Origin: DATBLE01 sp963719325
GTDB lineage: Bacteria > Actinomycetota > Thermoleophilia > Gaiellales > Gaiellaceae
DNA length: 64,000 bases
NCBI GenBank assembly: GCA_963719325.1
Contig: CAVRBW010000001.1
Span: 97,039 to 161,038 of the forward strand
Direction of reading: 5' to 3'
Shown: piece by piece, positions 15,509-23,591 of the stretch
Layout of the letters: each line of letters starts with the position of its first letter
Position numbering within the stretch: position 1 is the first letter of the stretch
The notes under the pieces: model-generated
What the model saw: the letters and a program-made list of their open reading frames with translations, nothing else
What the model was told of the DNA's origin: nothing
Database searches by the model: none
Position numbers and translations under genes: made by a program

Positions 15509-16420
15509 GTGAGGGTCGCCGTGATCGGCTGCGGCGCCGTCGGGTCGCTCTTCGCCGCGAACCTGGCCCAGCTGGAGGACGTCGAGGTCTGGGCCTACGA
15601 CCTCTGGCAGCCGCACGTCGACGCGATCAACGAGCACGGCCTGCGCCTCTCCGGTGCCGGCGAGGTTCTCGGCCGGCCGCACGCGACGAGCGACCCGGCC
15701 GAGCTCCCCGCTTGCGACTTCGGGATCGTGGCGACGAAGAGCATGCACACCTCGTCCGCGCTCGAGGCGACGGCCCACGCGTTCACGGAGGGCGCCGTCT
15801 GCTCGGTGCAGAACGGCGCCGGCAACGAGGAGCTGATCGCCGAGCACGTCCGCGAGGTGATCCGGGGCACGACCTTCCCTGCCGGCCACATCGTCGAGCC
15901 CGGCCACGTCGGCTGGGACACGAAGGGCGATACGCACATCGGGCCGTTCGAGCCGAGCCCGACCCCGATCGAGAAAGTCCGCGAGCTCGCGGGCGCGTGC
16001 ACCCGCGGCGGCATGCCGACGCACGCGCTCGACGACGCCCGCGGAGCGCAGTGGCGGAAGCTGATCTTCAACGCCGCCTCGAACGCGATCGCCGCGCTGA
16101 CCGGGTTCACCCACGGCCAGATCGCCGAGTTCGGGCCGACGCGCGAGCTGGCCTGGGGCGTGATGGCGGAGGGCCGCGCCGTCGCCGACGCGCAGGGGAT
16201 CGTCCTCGACATGAGCCCGGAGGAGCTGTTCGACCACGCGGCGCGCAAGGACGTCGCCTACGGCCACAAGCCGAGCATGCTGCAGGACGTCGAGGCCGGC
16301 CGCGAGACCGAGATCGACTTCCTGAACGGCGCGATCGTCGATTTCGGCAAGCGATACGGCGTCGACGCGCCGCTGAACCAGGCACTGACGCAGCTGATCA
16401 AAGCCCGGGAGTCTGCATGA
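15509..16420 (+). CDS. Ketopantoate reductase-like dehydrogenase 2
   Basis: 303-residue intact paralog of the preceding gene, 22 bases downstream with a GTG start. Dinucleotide motif VIGCGAVGSLFAANL (residues 4-18), GIVATKSMHTSSA (Lys at about 75), and WRKLIFNAASNAIAALTG (about 183) with the catalytic Lys and Asn in their usual helix. The C-terminal helical domain ends KARESA, as in paralog 1. Two adjacent copies in one operon are unusual for pantothenate synthesis, and no other pan genes are nearby, so I favour a catabolic keto-acid reductase. It ends in a hairpin-rich gap before the M24 gene. Confidence 0.85.
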   Translation: MRVAVIGCGAVGSLFAANLAQLEDVEVWAYDLWQPHVDAINEHGLRLSGAGEVLGRPHATSDPAELPACDFGIVATKSMHTSSALEATAHAFTEGAVCSVQNGAGNEELIAEHVREVIRGTTFPAGHIVEPGHVGWDTKGDTHIGPFEPSPTPIEKVRELAGACTRGGMPTHALDDARGAQWRKLIFNAASNAIAALTGFTHGQIAEFGPTRELAWGVMAEGRAVADAQGIVLDMSPEELFDHAARKDVAYGHKPSMLQDVEAGRETEIDFLNGAIVDFGKRYGVDAPLNQALTQLIKARESA

Positions 16421-16475
16421 GCACGCTCAGGCAGACTCCGGGGAGGGGGACTCGGGGGAACCGAGAGGTTCCCCC
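16411..16475. repeat. Hairpin cluster after dehydrogenase 2 (terminator-like stem plus GGGGGAACC hairpin)
   Basis: GTCTGCATGAGC pairs with GCTCAGGCAGAC (16411-16436, one mismatch) across the stop codon, then GGGGGAACC-GAGA-GGTTCCCCC (16454-16475), the core hairpin of repeat families B and C. It could attenuate transcription between genes of the cluster. Confidence 0.5.
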
Positions 16476-16532
16476 TTCCGCGGTAACCCGGGTTCCCCGG
16501 GGTGCCGCGGGGAGAAAGGAGGAGGCGCGCGG

Positions 16533-17732
16533 ATGACCACTCGAGGAGAGATCGAGCGCCGCTACGCGGCGGTTCGCGAGGCGGCGGCGGCCGACGGCCT
16601 CGACGCCGTCGTCGTCTCGGGCTCGGAGTACACGGGCTTCGAGGGCGCGGTCCGGTACCTCTCCGGGTTCCGGATCCTGCACCGCTACGCGTACGTCGTG
16701 CTGCCGGTCGACGGCGAGCCCTCGATCGTCTTCCCGCGCGAGGCGCGCTGGGTCGGCGACCACTCGGAGGCGTGGATCGAGGACAAGGTCTTCGCCGAGC
16801 ATCCCGGGACGTGGATCCGCGAGCGCGCGGCCGGCGAAGGCTGGAAGCGCGTCGGCGTCTACGGCCTCGACTACGTGATGGCCGTGCGCGACTACCGCGC
16901 GCTCGCAGGCGGCTCCGCGGAGATCGTCCCGTGGGACCAGGGCTTCGACCTCGCGCGGGCGGTGAAGAGCGACGAGGAGCTCGACCTCGTCCGCGAGAGC
17001 TTCCGGATCAACGAGGAGGGCTTCCGGGCCGTGCTCGACGCGTACCAGGTCGGCAAGACCGAGGCCGAGATCATGGGCGAGGCGGAGCGCGTCTTCGCCG
17101 CCGCCGGCACCTACCGCACGACGATGGACATGGTCCTGACCGGATCCGGCGGCGGGGCCGGGCCCGAGTTCAAGTTTCCCGACCATTCGCGGCCGATCGC
17201 CGCGGACGACCTGCTCCTCTACGGGCTCGAGATCGCCGGCCCGGGCGGCCACTGGGTCGAGTTCTCGCGTCCGATCTGCGCGGGCGAGCCGAGCGCCGAG
17301 ACCCGTTCCGCCATGGATGCCTACCTCGAGTACTTCGAGGCGGCGAAGCAGACGATGCGGGTCGGCTCGACGGCGCACGACGTCCACATGGCCGTCTCGC
17401 GGCCGTTCCTCGACCGCGGGTTCACGCTCGGCCACGTCACGGGTCACTCGATCGGGATGACGATGATCGAGTTCCCGCGGATCGGCGAGGGCATCGAGGT
17501 GGAGCTTCGCGCCGGCATGGTCGTCTCCATGCACCCGCACGCGATCACACCCGACGAGCGCACGTGCCTCTACATGCAGGACACCTGGCTCGTCACCGAG
17601 GACGGCGGCGTGCCGTTCTCGCAGATCCCGCTGCGGATCTTCGCGCCAGGCGCGCCGGAGGCGCGCCGGTTTGCCGGCCGGGCGTCGCCGGCTTTGCCGG
17701 CGACGCTTCCAGCCCCGGGGGACCGGGCGTGA
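16533..17732 (+). CDS. M24 (creatinase/prolidase-fold) protein lacking the metal ligands
   Basis: 399 residues with the two-domain creatinase/aminopeptidase P architecture: creatinase N-domain about 1-150, pita-bread domain about 155-370. ATG follows AAGGAGG. Of the five metal ligands of M24 peptidases (D, D, H, E, E) only the His in TGHSIGMTMIEFP remains; the others read LLYGLEIAG (D to G), GHWVEFSR (D to E), GMVVSMHPH (E to H) and YMQDTWLVTE (E to Q). It is therefore not a standard metallopeptidase and could be a metal-independent hydrolase like creatinase, which would fit the amidinotransferase-fold neighbour. The last ~25 residues are encoded by a palindromic family A repeat. GTGA overlap with the next gene. 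Confidence 0.82.
   Translation: MTTRGEIERRYAAVREAAAADGLDAVVVSGSEYTGFEGAVRYLSGFRILHRYAYVVLPVDGEPSIVFPREARWVGDHSEAWIEDKVFAEHPGTWIRERAAGEGWKRVGVYGLDYVMAVRDYRALAGGSAEIVPWDQGFDLARAVKSDEELDLVRESFRINEEGFRAVLDAYQVGKTEAEIMGEAERVFAAAGTYRTTMDMVLTGSGGGAGPEFKFPDHSRPIAADDLLLYGLEIAGPGGHWVEFSRPICAGEPSAETRSAMDAYLEYFEAAKQTMRVGSTAHDVHMAVSRPFLDRGFTLGHVTGHSIGMTMIEFPRIGEGIEVELRAGMVVSMHPHAITPDERTCLYMQDTWLVTEDGGVPFSQIPLRIFAPGAPEARRFAGRASPALPATLPAPGDRA
17644..17718. repeat. Palindromic intragenic repeat, family A, copy 2
   Basis: GGCGCGCC-GGA-GGCGCGCC followed by the perfect 11-bp palindrome GCGTCGCCGGC-TTT-GCCGGCGACGC. It is translated in frame as the C-terminal tail (RRFAGRASPALPATLPAP) of the M24 protein. The same palindrome occurs three times at 59521-59673. 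Confidence 0.7.
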
Positions 17733-18791
17733 ACGGGCTCGACTTCTTCGTCGAGGCGGTCCCGCCGGGCCTGGCGGTCGAGTACGGTCGCCGCGTCGAG
17801 CAGGCCGGGCTTCCGATCGGCGTGGTTCCCGGAGATCACCTTCGGCGACTCCTTCGGGCCGGCGACCGCCACGGCCACCGGCACTTCGAAGCTGCTGCTC
17901 GGAACAGGGGTGGTCGGCATCTGGAGCCGCTCACCCGTGACGATGGCGCTCCAGGCGGTATCGCTCAACGAGCTCTCGAACGGGCGGCTGCTGCTCGGGC
18001 TCGGCGTTCAGGCGCGAAACTACGTCTCCGGCTGGCACGACCGGACCTACGAGCGCCCGATCCGGGCAATGCGCGAGTACGTGACGATCCTGCGACGGAT
18101 CCTCGCCGGAGAGGCCGTCACCTTCGAGGGCGAGCTCTTCTCGGTGCGCGACTTCCAGCTCCAGGTACCGCTGCAGGAGCAGCCTGCGCGGCTGTACGTC
18201 GCGGCGGTCGGGCCCCAGATGATCCGGCTGGCCGGCGAGGTCGCGGACGGGGTGATCGGCTACTGCTGGTCGGCGGCCTACGTTCGCGAGGTCGTGATGC
18301 CCGCCCTTCGCGAGGGCGCGGCGCGGGCGGGTCGCTCGCTCTCCGATCTCGACGTCGCCTGCGGGTACCCGACCGTCGTCGCCGAGGACGGGAGCGGTCT
18401 CGAGCGGGCCAAGGGCCAGGTGCTGATGTTCGCGACCGCCTCGAGCTCGTCGCCCTTCTACGCCGAGAGCTTCGCGGCCGCGGGATACGACGACGTGGTG
18501 CAAGAGGTCAACGAGCGGGTCGCCGCGCTCGATGCCGAGGGCGCCCTGGCGGCGATCCCGGACGAGGCGGCAGACGCGATGACCGTCTCGGGCTCCGCCG
18601 AGGACGTCAGTCGCCGCGTCGAGGAGTTGAACGCCGCCGGCGTCACGACGGTCGCGGTCAATCCGTCGCCGCCAGGGCTGTGGTATCCGCTCTACCAGGG
18701 CCACTTCCCGGAGGGCTTTCCGATGCGGGAGTTCTCGTTCCCGGACTACCTGAAGCAGATGGACGACGCGCTGCGACTGATCGGAGGCTGA
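17729..18791 (+). pseudogene. Luciferase-like (LLM) flavin/F420 oxidoreductase, one-base frameshift
   Basis: LLM-family TIM-barrel oxidoreductase; many actinobacterial members use F420 or FMN. GTG overlaps the M24 stop. The first frame gives MNGLDFFVEAVPPGLAVEYG...GLPI; after one extra G at about 17819-17820 the frame continues AWFPEITFGDSFGPATATAT and then SRSPVTMALQAVSLNELSNGRLLLGLGV, a family hallmark. Also seen: GPQMIRLAGEVADGVIGYC and SAEDVSRRVEELNAAGV. Repaired length 353 residues. All family segments survive, so the frameshift is probably not biological. Operon position between the M24 and amidinotransferase-fold genes suggests the same unknown pathway. Confidence 0.78.
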
Positions 18792-18792
18792 G

Positions 18793-19950
18793 ATGCTGCA
18801 GGAGAAAGGCGCACGCACCAGAGAGGCGGTGCCGTTCACGGTCCGCACCGCGGACGGCGACACGATCGAGCTGACCTATTCCTCGCCGCGGGTCGCGGAG
18901 GAGCACGACGAGAGGGAGGTGCTCGAGACGCTGCCGTGGTTCGAGCCGGGCAAGCCGCTCCGCAACTACATGCTCCACGAGACAGACTTCGCCGACGAGG
19001 TCGAGCAGATCTGGGGACGGCCATGGGGCGCCGAGGGAATCGGCACCCTCCGCGAGGTGCTCGTCTCGCGGCCGACCGAGAACGAGATCCGGCCCGAGTA
19101 CGCGAAGGAGTGGCAGTACTACTACTCGAGCTCCGCGGGCAACGCCGACCTCGGCAAGCTGCAGGCGCAGTTCGACGAGTACTACGAGGTGCTGGCCGGC
19201 AACGGCGTTCGCGTCAACCACCTCGAGGCGCCGGTCCCGGCGATCGGGGCGTACGGCTACATCAAGAACCTCGTCACGCTCGCCGGCGCGGGTCTCTGCG
19301 TCGGCGGCGGCGTCGTCCTCCACCGCTACGGGCTCGGCTCGTGGCAGAGGGGTCGCGAGGTGATCTGGGCGAAGGCGCTCGCGGCGCTGCAGGTGCCGGT
19401 CTACCTGACGATCCACGGTCGCGGCATCTGCGAGCCGGGCGCGGGCCGCTGGCTCGACTCGAAGACGTTCGTCTTCAACGAGAGCGTGGTCGCGAACGAG
19501 GAGGGGCTGCGGCAGCTTGCCTTCGTGCTCGATGGCCTCGGCGTCGAATTGGTGGTCGCACATAGCCCGGGCTGGTACGACTCGATCGGCGAGGGGTCGA
19601 TCGGCACATCGCACATGGACATGGTCTGCCTCGTGCCGGATCAGCGTGTGATCGTGCTCGCGCCTCACCTCGTCAACTACGGCTTCGTCCGCTGGCTGAT
19701 GGAGCGCGACTTCCGGATCGTCGAGGTGCCGGTCGAGGAGTACTGGGACCTGGCCGTGAACGGAGTGACGCTCTCGCCCGGCAAGGTGGTGATCAACCGC
19801 GGCTCGCCGACGGTCGTGAACGCCCTGGAACAGGTCGGCGTCGAGGTGATCCAGGTCGACTTCTCGGAGAGCCAGCGCTTCGCGATCGCTGGGCTGCACT
19901 GCGCGACGCTCGAGCTCGTCCGCGACCAGCCCGGGCCGCTCCTCGACTAG
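18793..19950 (+). CDS. Amidinotransferase/dimethylargininase-fold enzyme
   Basis: 385-residue guanidino-group-modifying (amidinotransferase/arginine deiminase) family protein, one base after the LLM gene with a GGAGG ribosome site. The catalytic set is visible: GTLREVLVSRP (about residue 86), GRGICEPGAGRWLD (acidic residue loop, about 207), GTSHMDMVCLVP (His, about 272) and the nucleophile Cys in GLHCATLELVRD (about 371). Such enzymes transfer or hydrolyse amidino groups of arginine-like compounds. The N-terminal ~75 residues are not typical of the small DDAH enzymes. With the creatinase-fold protein upstream and a Liv importer convergent downstream, turnover of a guanidino compound is plausible, but this is inference. 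Its end overlaps the end of livM by 4 bases. Confidence 0.78.
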   Translation: MLQEKGARTREAVPFTVRTADGDTIELTYSSPRVAEEHDEREVLETLPWFEPGKPLRNYMLHETDFADEVEQIWGRPWGAEGIGTLREVLVSRPTENEIRPEYAKEWQYYYSSSAGNADLGKLQAQFDEYYEVLAGNGVRVNHLEAPVPAIGAYGYIKNLVTLAGAGLCVGGGVVLHRYGLGSWQRGREVIWAKALAALQVPVYLTIHGRGICEPGAGRWLDSKTFVFNESVVANEEGLRQLAFVLDGLGVELVVAHSPGWYDSIGEGSIGTSHMDMVCLVPDQRVIVLAPHLVNYGFVRWLMERDFRIVEVPVEEYWDLAVNGVTLSPGKVVINRGSPTVVNALEQVGVEVIQVDFSESQRFAIAGLHCATLELVRDQPGPLLD

Positions 19951-21011
19951 ACGCCGACCTCGGGGGCGGGCGCCGGCGGCTCGGGCCCCGGGCGGCGCCG
20001 CGGCGAGCGCGGGAGCGAGAACTCGCGCCCAGCCGTGATCCCGCCGGGGCGGAGGAGGAGCACCGCCAGCATCACGATCGAGACGCCGACGAGCGACGAG
20101 CCCTGCGGCAGGCTGATCTTCCAGCCGACGAGATGGATTCCGTTCTCGCCGTTCTGGAGCAGGATGTTCACCAGGCTGACCCCGATCGCGCCGGCGACCG
20201 CTCCGAAGAGGCTGTGGACGCCGCCGACGACCAGCATCGCCAGGGTGAGGAAGGTGAGGTCGAGGTAGACCTGGTTCGTGGTGATGCTGCCGGGCGGGAG
20301 GTGGACGAGCAGCCCGCCGGCGAATCCCGAGAGCGTGCCCGAGAGGACGAAGGCCAGCAGGCGCTGCCGGTGGACGTCGATGCCTGCCGCCTGCGCGGCG
20401 GCCGGATCCTCGCGGGTCGCGCGTAGCTGCCGGCCCCAGCGGCTCCGCTGGTAGGCGAAGGCGATCGCGATCACAGCGACCGCTCCCACCGTCGCCTGGA
20501 CGTAGTCGGTGGTGACGGGAATCAGGGTCAGGGTCGTCGCACCCGGCCCGATCCGCGTCCAGTACGTGAGGATGTTGTAGGTGATCCCGAGTACGGCGAA
20601 CGTGGCGATGCCCGCAGCGAGCCCGGACAGCCGCATGAGAGGGATCCCGACTGCGAGGGCGTAGACGCCGCCGAGACCCGCGGCGAGGACGAGCGACCAG
20701 GGGTTGGAGAGCGAGTGGTCTTTCAGCAACGGGAAGAGGTCGGGCAGGACGCCGGGCTTCACGTCTGCGGGCACGGTCATCAGCCCGGCTGCGAACCCGC
20801 CGACCGCAACGAAGCTGACCTGGCCGAAGGAGAGAACACCGGAGTTCCCGACGAAGACGTACAGCGCGACGACGAGCGCGACGTTGACGATCGCTGTTCG
20901 GAACTTGACGTCGTCGGCCGCGTTCACCGTCTGCGAGGCGACGACCGCGAACAGAACGACGAGCACGGCCGGGCCGGCCAGAGCAGTGACGGCGTCGAGG
21001 GCCCGCCTCAC
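19947..21011 (-). CDS. livM: Branched-chain amino acid-type ABC permease (system 1)
   Basis: 354-residue inner-membrane permease with about ten hydrophobic segments. The GTG start at 21011 overlaps the livH stop; the longer open frame upstream is the livH shadow. LivM landmarks: NSGVLSFGQVSFVAVGGFAAG (about residue 45), LRATREDPAAAQAAGIDVHRQRLLAFVLSG (the cytoplasmic EAA-like loop that contacts the ATPases, about 215) and GGVHSLFGAVAGA (about 280). A Pro/Arg-rich C-terminal tail. With LivH it forms the channel of a HAAT-family importer; such systems take up branched-chain amino acids but also amides, urea and aromatic compounds. Confidence 0.9.
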   Translation of the reverse strand: MRRALDAVTALAGPAVLVVLFAVVASQTVNAADDVKFRTAIVNVALVVALYVFVGNSGVLSFGQVSFVAVGGFAAGLMTVPADVKPGVLPDLFPLLKDHSLSNPWSLVLAAGLGGVYALAVGIPLMRLSGLAAGIATFAVLGITYNILTYWTRIGPGATTLTLIPVTTDYVQATVGAVAVIAIAFAYQRSRWGRQLRATREDPAAAQAAGIDVHRQRLLAFVLSGTLSGFAGGLLVHLPPGSITTNQVYLDLTFLTLAMLVVGGVHSLFGAVAGAIGVSLVNILLQNGENGIHLVGWKISLPQGSSLVGVSIVMLAVLLLRPGGITAGREFSLPRSPRRRPGPEPPAPAPEVGV

Positions 21012-21940
21012 ACTCGCTCCACAGCTGCCTGGCCCCGCCGGGCGAAGAGCCCCGCCGGCCGGAGCAGCAGGACGAGGATGACGAGCACGTAGATCACCGA
21101 CGGCAGGTAGACGCTGGACGTGAACGGTGCCGCGGTCTGGCTGGTCGACCCCTGGGTGGCGAGCTCGAAGCCGAGGAACGAGTTCGCAAACCCGATCGCG
21201 AAGCCGCCGAGGGTCGCGGAGAGGAGCCGGTTCATCCCGCCGACGACGACGCCGACGAGGACGAAGATCGTCTCGCTCAGGCCGGTCGTGTTCGAGACCT
21301 GCGGGCTCTGCACGGAGAGGATCACCGCGGCGACGGCCGCCAGCACGCCGGCGACTGCGACCGCGGCCATCATCACGGTGTTGGCGCGCACGCCGAGCAG
21401 CCGTGCGGTGTGGAAGTCGGCCGCGGCCGCGCGCATCTGCAGCCCGAGGGTCGTCCGGTTGAGCAGGAGGCCGAGCAGCAGGAGCGAGACGACCCCGGCG
21501 GCGATCGCGACGAACGTGATCCAGCGGACGTGGAGGGAGCCGATCGTCGCTGCTCGGTTCAGGCCGCCGAGTACTCCCACCGAGTCGCCGACGGGCCGGT
21601 TCTGGTACGTGTAGCGGAGGAGCGCGACGTTCTGCAGCAGAAAGCTGATTGCGAACGTCGCCACCAGGACGGTTGCGGGAGAGGTCGTCCGCAGCGGTCT
21701 GAACGCGACCCGCTCCATCACGAGCGAGGCGAAGATCGCGGCGAGGACGGCGATCGCGATTGCGGCGACGTCCCCCCACCCCTGGGTGAAGACGAGCATG
21801 TAGGCGGCGATCATGATCAGCTGGCCGTAGGCGAAGTTGACGATCCGGAGCACCCCGAAGACCAGCCCGATCCCGACCGCGATCAGCGCGTAGACGGCGC
21901 CGAGCCCAATCGCATCGATCAAAGCCTGCACATGTGTCAT
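21008..21940 (-). CDS. livH: Branched-chain amino acid-type ABC permease (system 1)
   Basis: 310-residue permease partner of LivM. Typical N-terminus LIDAIGLGAVYALIAVGIGLVFGVLRIVNFAYGQL (the NFA.G motif of LivH), cytoplasmic coupling loop LQMRAAAADFHTARLLGVRANTV (about residue 177), and GGMNRLLSATLGGFAIG (about 235). Stop overlaps the livM start (GTGA), so the two are coupled. It is separated from the upstream livF gene by a 128-bp family C repeat, an odd interruption within an operon that may reduce read-through from livKGF. Confidence 0.9.
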   Translation of the reverse strand: MTHVQALIDAIGLGAVYALIAVGIGLVFGVLRIVNFAYGQLIMIAAYMLVFTQGWGDVAAIAIAVLAAIFASLVMERVAFRPLRTTSPATVLVATFAISFLLQNVALLRYTYQNRPVGDSVGVLGGLNRAATIGSLHVRWITFVAIAAGVVSLLLLGLLLNRTTLGLQMRAAAADFHTARLLGVRANTVMMAAVAVAGVLAAVAAVILSVQSPQVSNTTGLSETIFVLVGVVVGGMNRLLSATLGGFAIGFANSFLGFELATQGSTSQTAAPFTSSVYLPSVIYVLVILVLLLRPAGLFARRGQAAVERV

Positions 21941-21965
21941 CGCTCGGCTCCGTCGCGGCAGGTTT

Positions 21966-22093
21966 CCGCCGCCGCGACCGACATGGCGGGCGCGGCTCGC
22001 AACGGTCGCTGAGGTGCGACGTGATTTTGGGGAAGGGGGCCCGCGGGGGAAACCGGCTGTTTCCCCCGCGAGAGCGAGCCGGAGGCGAGCGAC
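21966..22093. repeat. Family C repeat, copy 1 (inside Liv operon 1)
   Basis: Left part GCCGCCGCGACCGACATGG then GCGGGCGCGGCT, variable middle, GGGGAAGGGGGC, a 12-bp hairpin (CGCGGGGGAAAC ... GTTTCCCCCGCG, 22042-22070) and GAGCGAGCCGGAGGCGAGCG, ending one base before the livF stop. Copies with the same order lie at 45590, 50744 and 53458, always between the start of one minus-strand gene and the stop of the next. Confidence 0.75.
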
Positions 22094-22094
22094 T

Positions 22095-22808
22095 TCATGC
22101 GAGGTAGGCGGCGATCAGCCGCTCGGTGTCACCGGCGTCGGCCGGTGAGAGGGTGAGATGCAGGGCGCCGTTCGAGAGCACGTACGTGCGCTGGGCGAGC
22201 GCGACCGTGCGCTGGGCGCGCTGCTCGACGAGCAGGACGCCGACGCCGCGCTCGCGGATCCGGTCGAGCGCGTCGAACAGGGTGTCGACCAGCTTCGGCG
22301 CGAGCCCGAGCGAGGGCTCGTCGAGGAGCAGGACCTTCGGCCCGGCGGCGAGCGCCCGGGCGATCGCGAGTTGCTGCTGCTGCCCGCCCGAGAGCGCGCC
22401 GGCCTGCCGGTCGCGGAAGTCGTGCACGATCGGGAACAGCTCCCGGATCCACGCCAGGTCGCGCTCGGCTCCCGGCCGGGCGCCGCGGCCGATCAGGCCG
22501 AGCCGGAGGTTCTCGGCCACGGTGAAGTCGGGATAGATGCGCCGCCCCTCCGGCACGAGGGCGAGGCCGGAGCGCGCGATCGCCTCGGGGCTGAGCCCTC
22601 GCAGCGAGCGGCCGTCGAGGCGCACGTCGCCGGCCTGGATCGGCAGGAGGCCCATCAGGGCGTGCAGCGCCGTCGTCTTGCCTGCGCCGTTCGGGCCGAT
22701 CAGGCCGACGATCTCGCGCTCGTGCACCTCCAGGCTCAGCTCGCGCACCGCCGGAACGGGTCCGTAGCGGACGTCGAGCCCGGCCACCTCGAGCAGCGGC
22801 TCAGGCAT
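22095..22808 (-). CDS. livF: Branched-chain amino acid-type ABC transporter ATP-binding protein (system 1)
   Basis: 237-residue ATPase. Walker A GPNGAGKTTALHAL (about residue 37), ABC signature LSGGQQQQLAIARALAAG (about 137), Walker B KVLLLDEPSLGLAP (about 157), H-loop replaced by GVLLVEQRAQ, where Gln stands where most ABC ATPases have His, a feature common in LivF. Start ATG overlaps the livG stop by 8 bases. Its product pairs with LivG to power the LivHM channel. Confidence 0.92.
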   Translation of the reverse strand: MPEPLLEVAGLDVRYGPVPAVRELSLEVHEREIVGLIGPNGAGKTTALHALMGLLPIQAGDVRLDGRSLRGLSPEAIARSGLALVPEGRRIYPDFTVAENLRLGLIGRGARPGAERDLAWIRELFPIVHDFRDRQAGALSGGQQQQLAIARALAAGPKVLLLDEPSLGLAPKLVDTLFDALDRIRERGVGVLLVEQRAQRTVALAQRTYVLSNGALHLTLSPADAGDTERLIAAYLA

Positions 22809-23583
22809 CGCCTGCCTCCGGGTGGACAGCGGTGTCGCCGAGGTAGGCGGCGGCGACGTCGACGGAGCCTCGGATCTCGGCGGGCGTCCCCTCGGCGAGC
22901 GTCCGGCCCAGGTCGAGTACGTGGATCCGGTCGCACACCTCCATGATCAGCGCCATGTTGTGGTCGATCAGCAGGACACCTGCCTTGCGCTCGTCGCGGA
23001 CGAGCCGGATCGCAGCTGCGAAGTCCGGCACCTCCGGCTCCGGCAGGCCCGCGGCAGGCTCGTCCAGGAGCACGAACGTAGGCTCTGCCGCGAGCGCGCG
23101 GGCGACGCCGAGCTTGCGCTCGGCTCCGTGTGAGAGCGCCGACGCCGGCAGCGCGGCCTGGTCGGCAAGTCCGAGCAGCGAGAGCAGCTCGTCAGCCCGG
23201 CGTCTCGCCGTGCGGGGCGAGGCGCCCGAGCCGATGGCGGCGACCTCGACGTTCTCCTGGACGGAGAGGTTGCGGAAGGAGCGGCTGTGCTGGAACGTCC
23301 GGGCGAGCCCGTTGCGGCCCCGGCGCGCCGGGGCCCAGGGTGTGATGTTCCTGCCGCCGAGCTCCACCGTGCCGCTGTCCGGGAAGTCGAACCCGCTGAG
23401 GATGTTGACGAGCGTGGTCTTGCCGGCCCCGTTCGGGCCGATCAGGCCGACGACCTCGTGCCGATGGATCTCCACGGACACGTCGCGGAGTGCGTGCACG
23501 CCCTCGAAGGACCGAGAGACGACGGTGGCCCGGAGAGAGTCTCCAGGCCACCGATCCGTCGCAGGCGGGTTCGCCTGAGCCAC
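22801..23583 (-). CDS. livG: Branched-chain amino acid-type ABC transporter ATP-binding protein (system 1)
   Basis: 260-residue ATPase starting at GTG 23583, 8 bases after livK. Walker A GPNGAGKTTLVNILSG (about residue 43), the LivG-specific segment RNGLARTFQHSRSFRNLSVQENVEVAA (about 84), signature LSHGAERKLGVARALA with the second Gly replaced by Ala, Walker B FVLLDEPAAGL, and the switch IDHNMALIMEVCDRIHVLDLG. The C-terminus EIRGSVDVAAAYLG is typical. The relaxed signature (SHGAE for SGGQ) is tolerated in Liv ATPases. Confidence 0.9.
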   Translation of the reverse strand: MAQANPPATDRWPGDSLRATVVSRSFEGVHALRDVSVEIHRHEVVGLIGPNGAGKTTLVNILSGFDFPDSGTVELGGRNITPWAPARRGRNGLARTFQHSRSFRNLSVQENVEVAAIGSGASPRTARRRADELLSLLGLADQAALPASALSHGAERKLGVARALAAEPTFVLLDEPAAGLPEPEVPDFAAAIRLVRDERKAGVLLIDHNMALIMEVCDRIHVLDLGRTLAEGTPAEIRGSVDVAAAYLGDTAVHPEAGDA

Positions 23584-23591
23584 AGCGGGTG

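Noticed and set aside
21966..22093. Conserved micro-ORF (about ten codons starting MAGAA) in family C repeats
   Set aside because: The ATG is in an imperfect DNA palindrome, the codons after it vary or lose the stop in copy 3, and no ribosome site precedes it.
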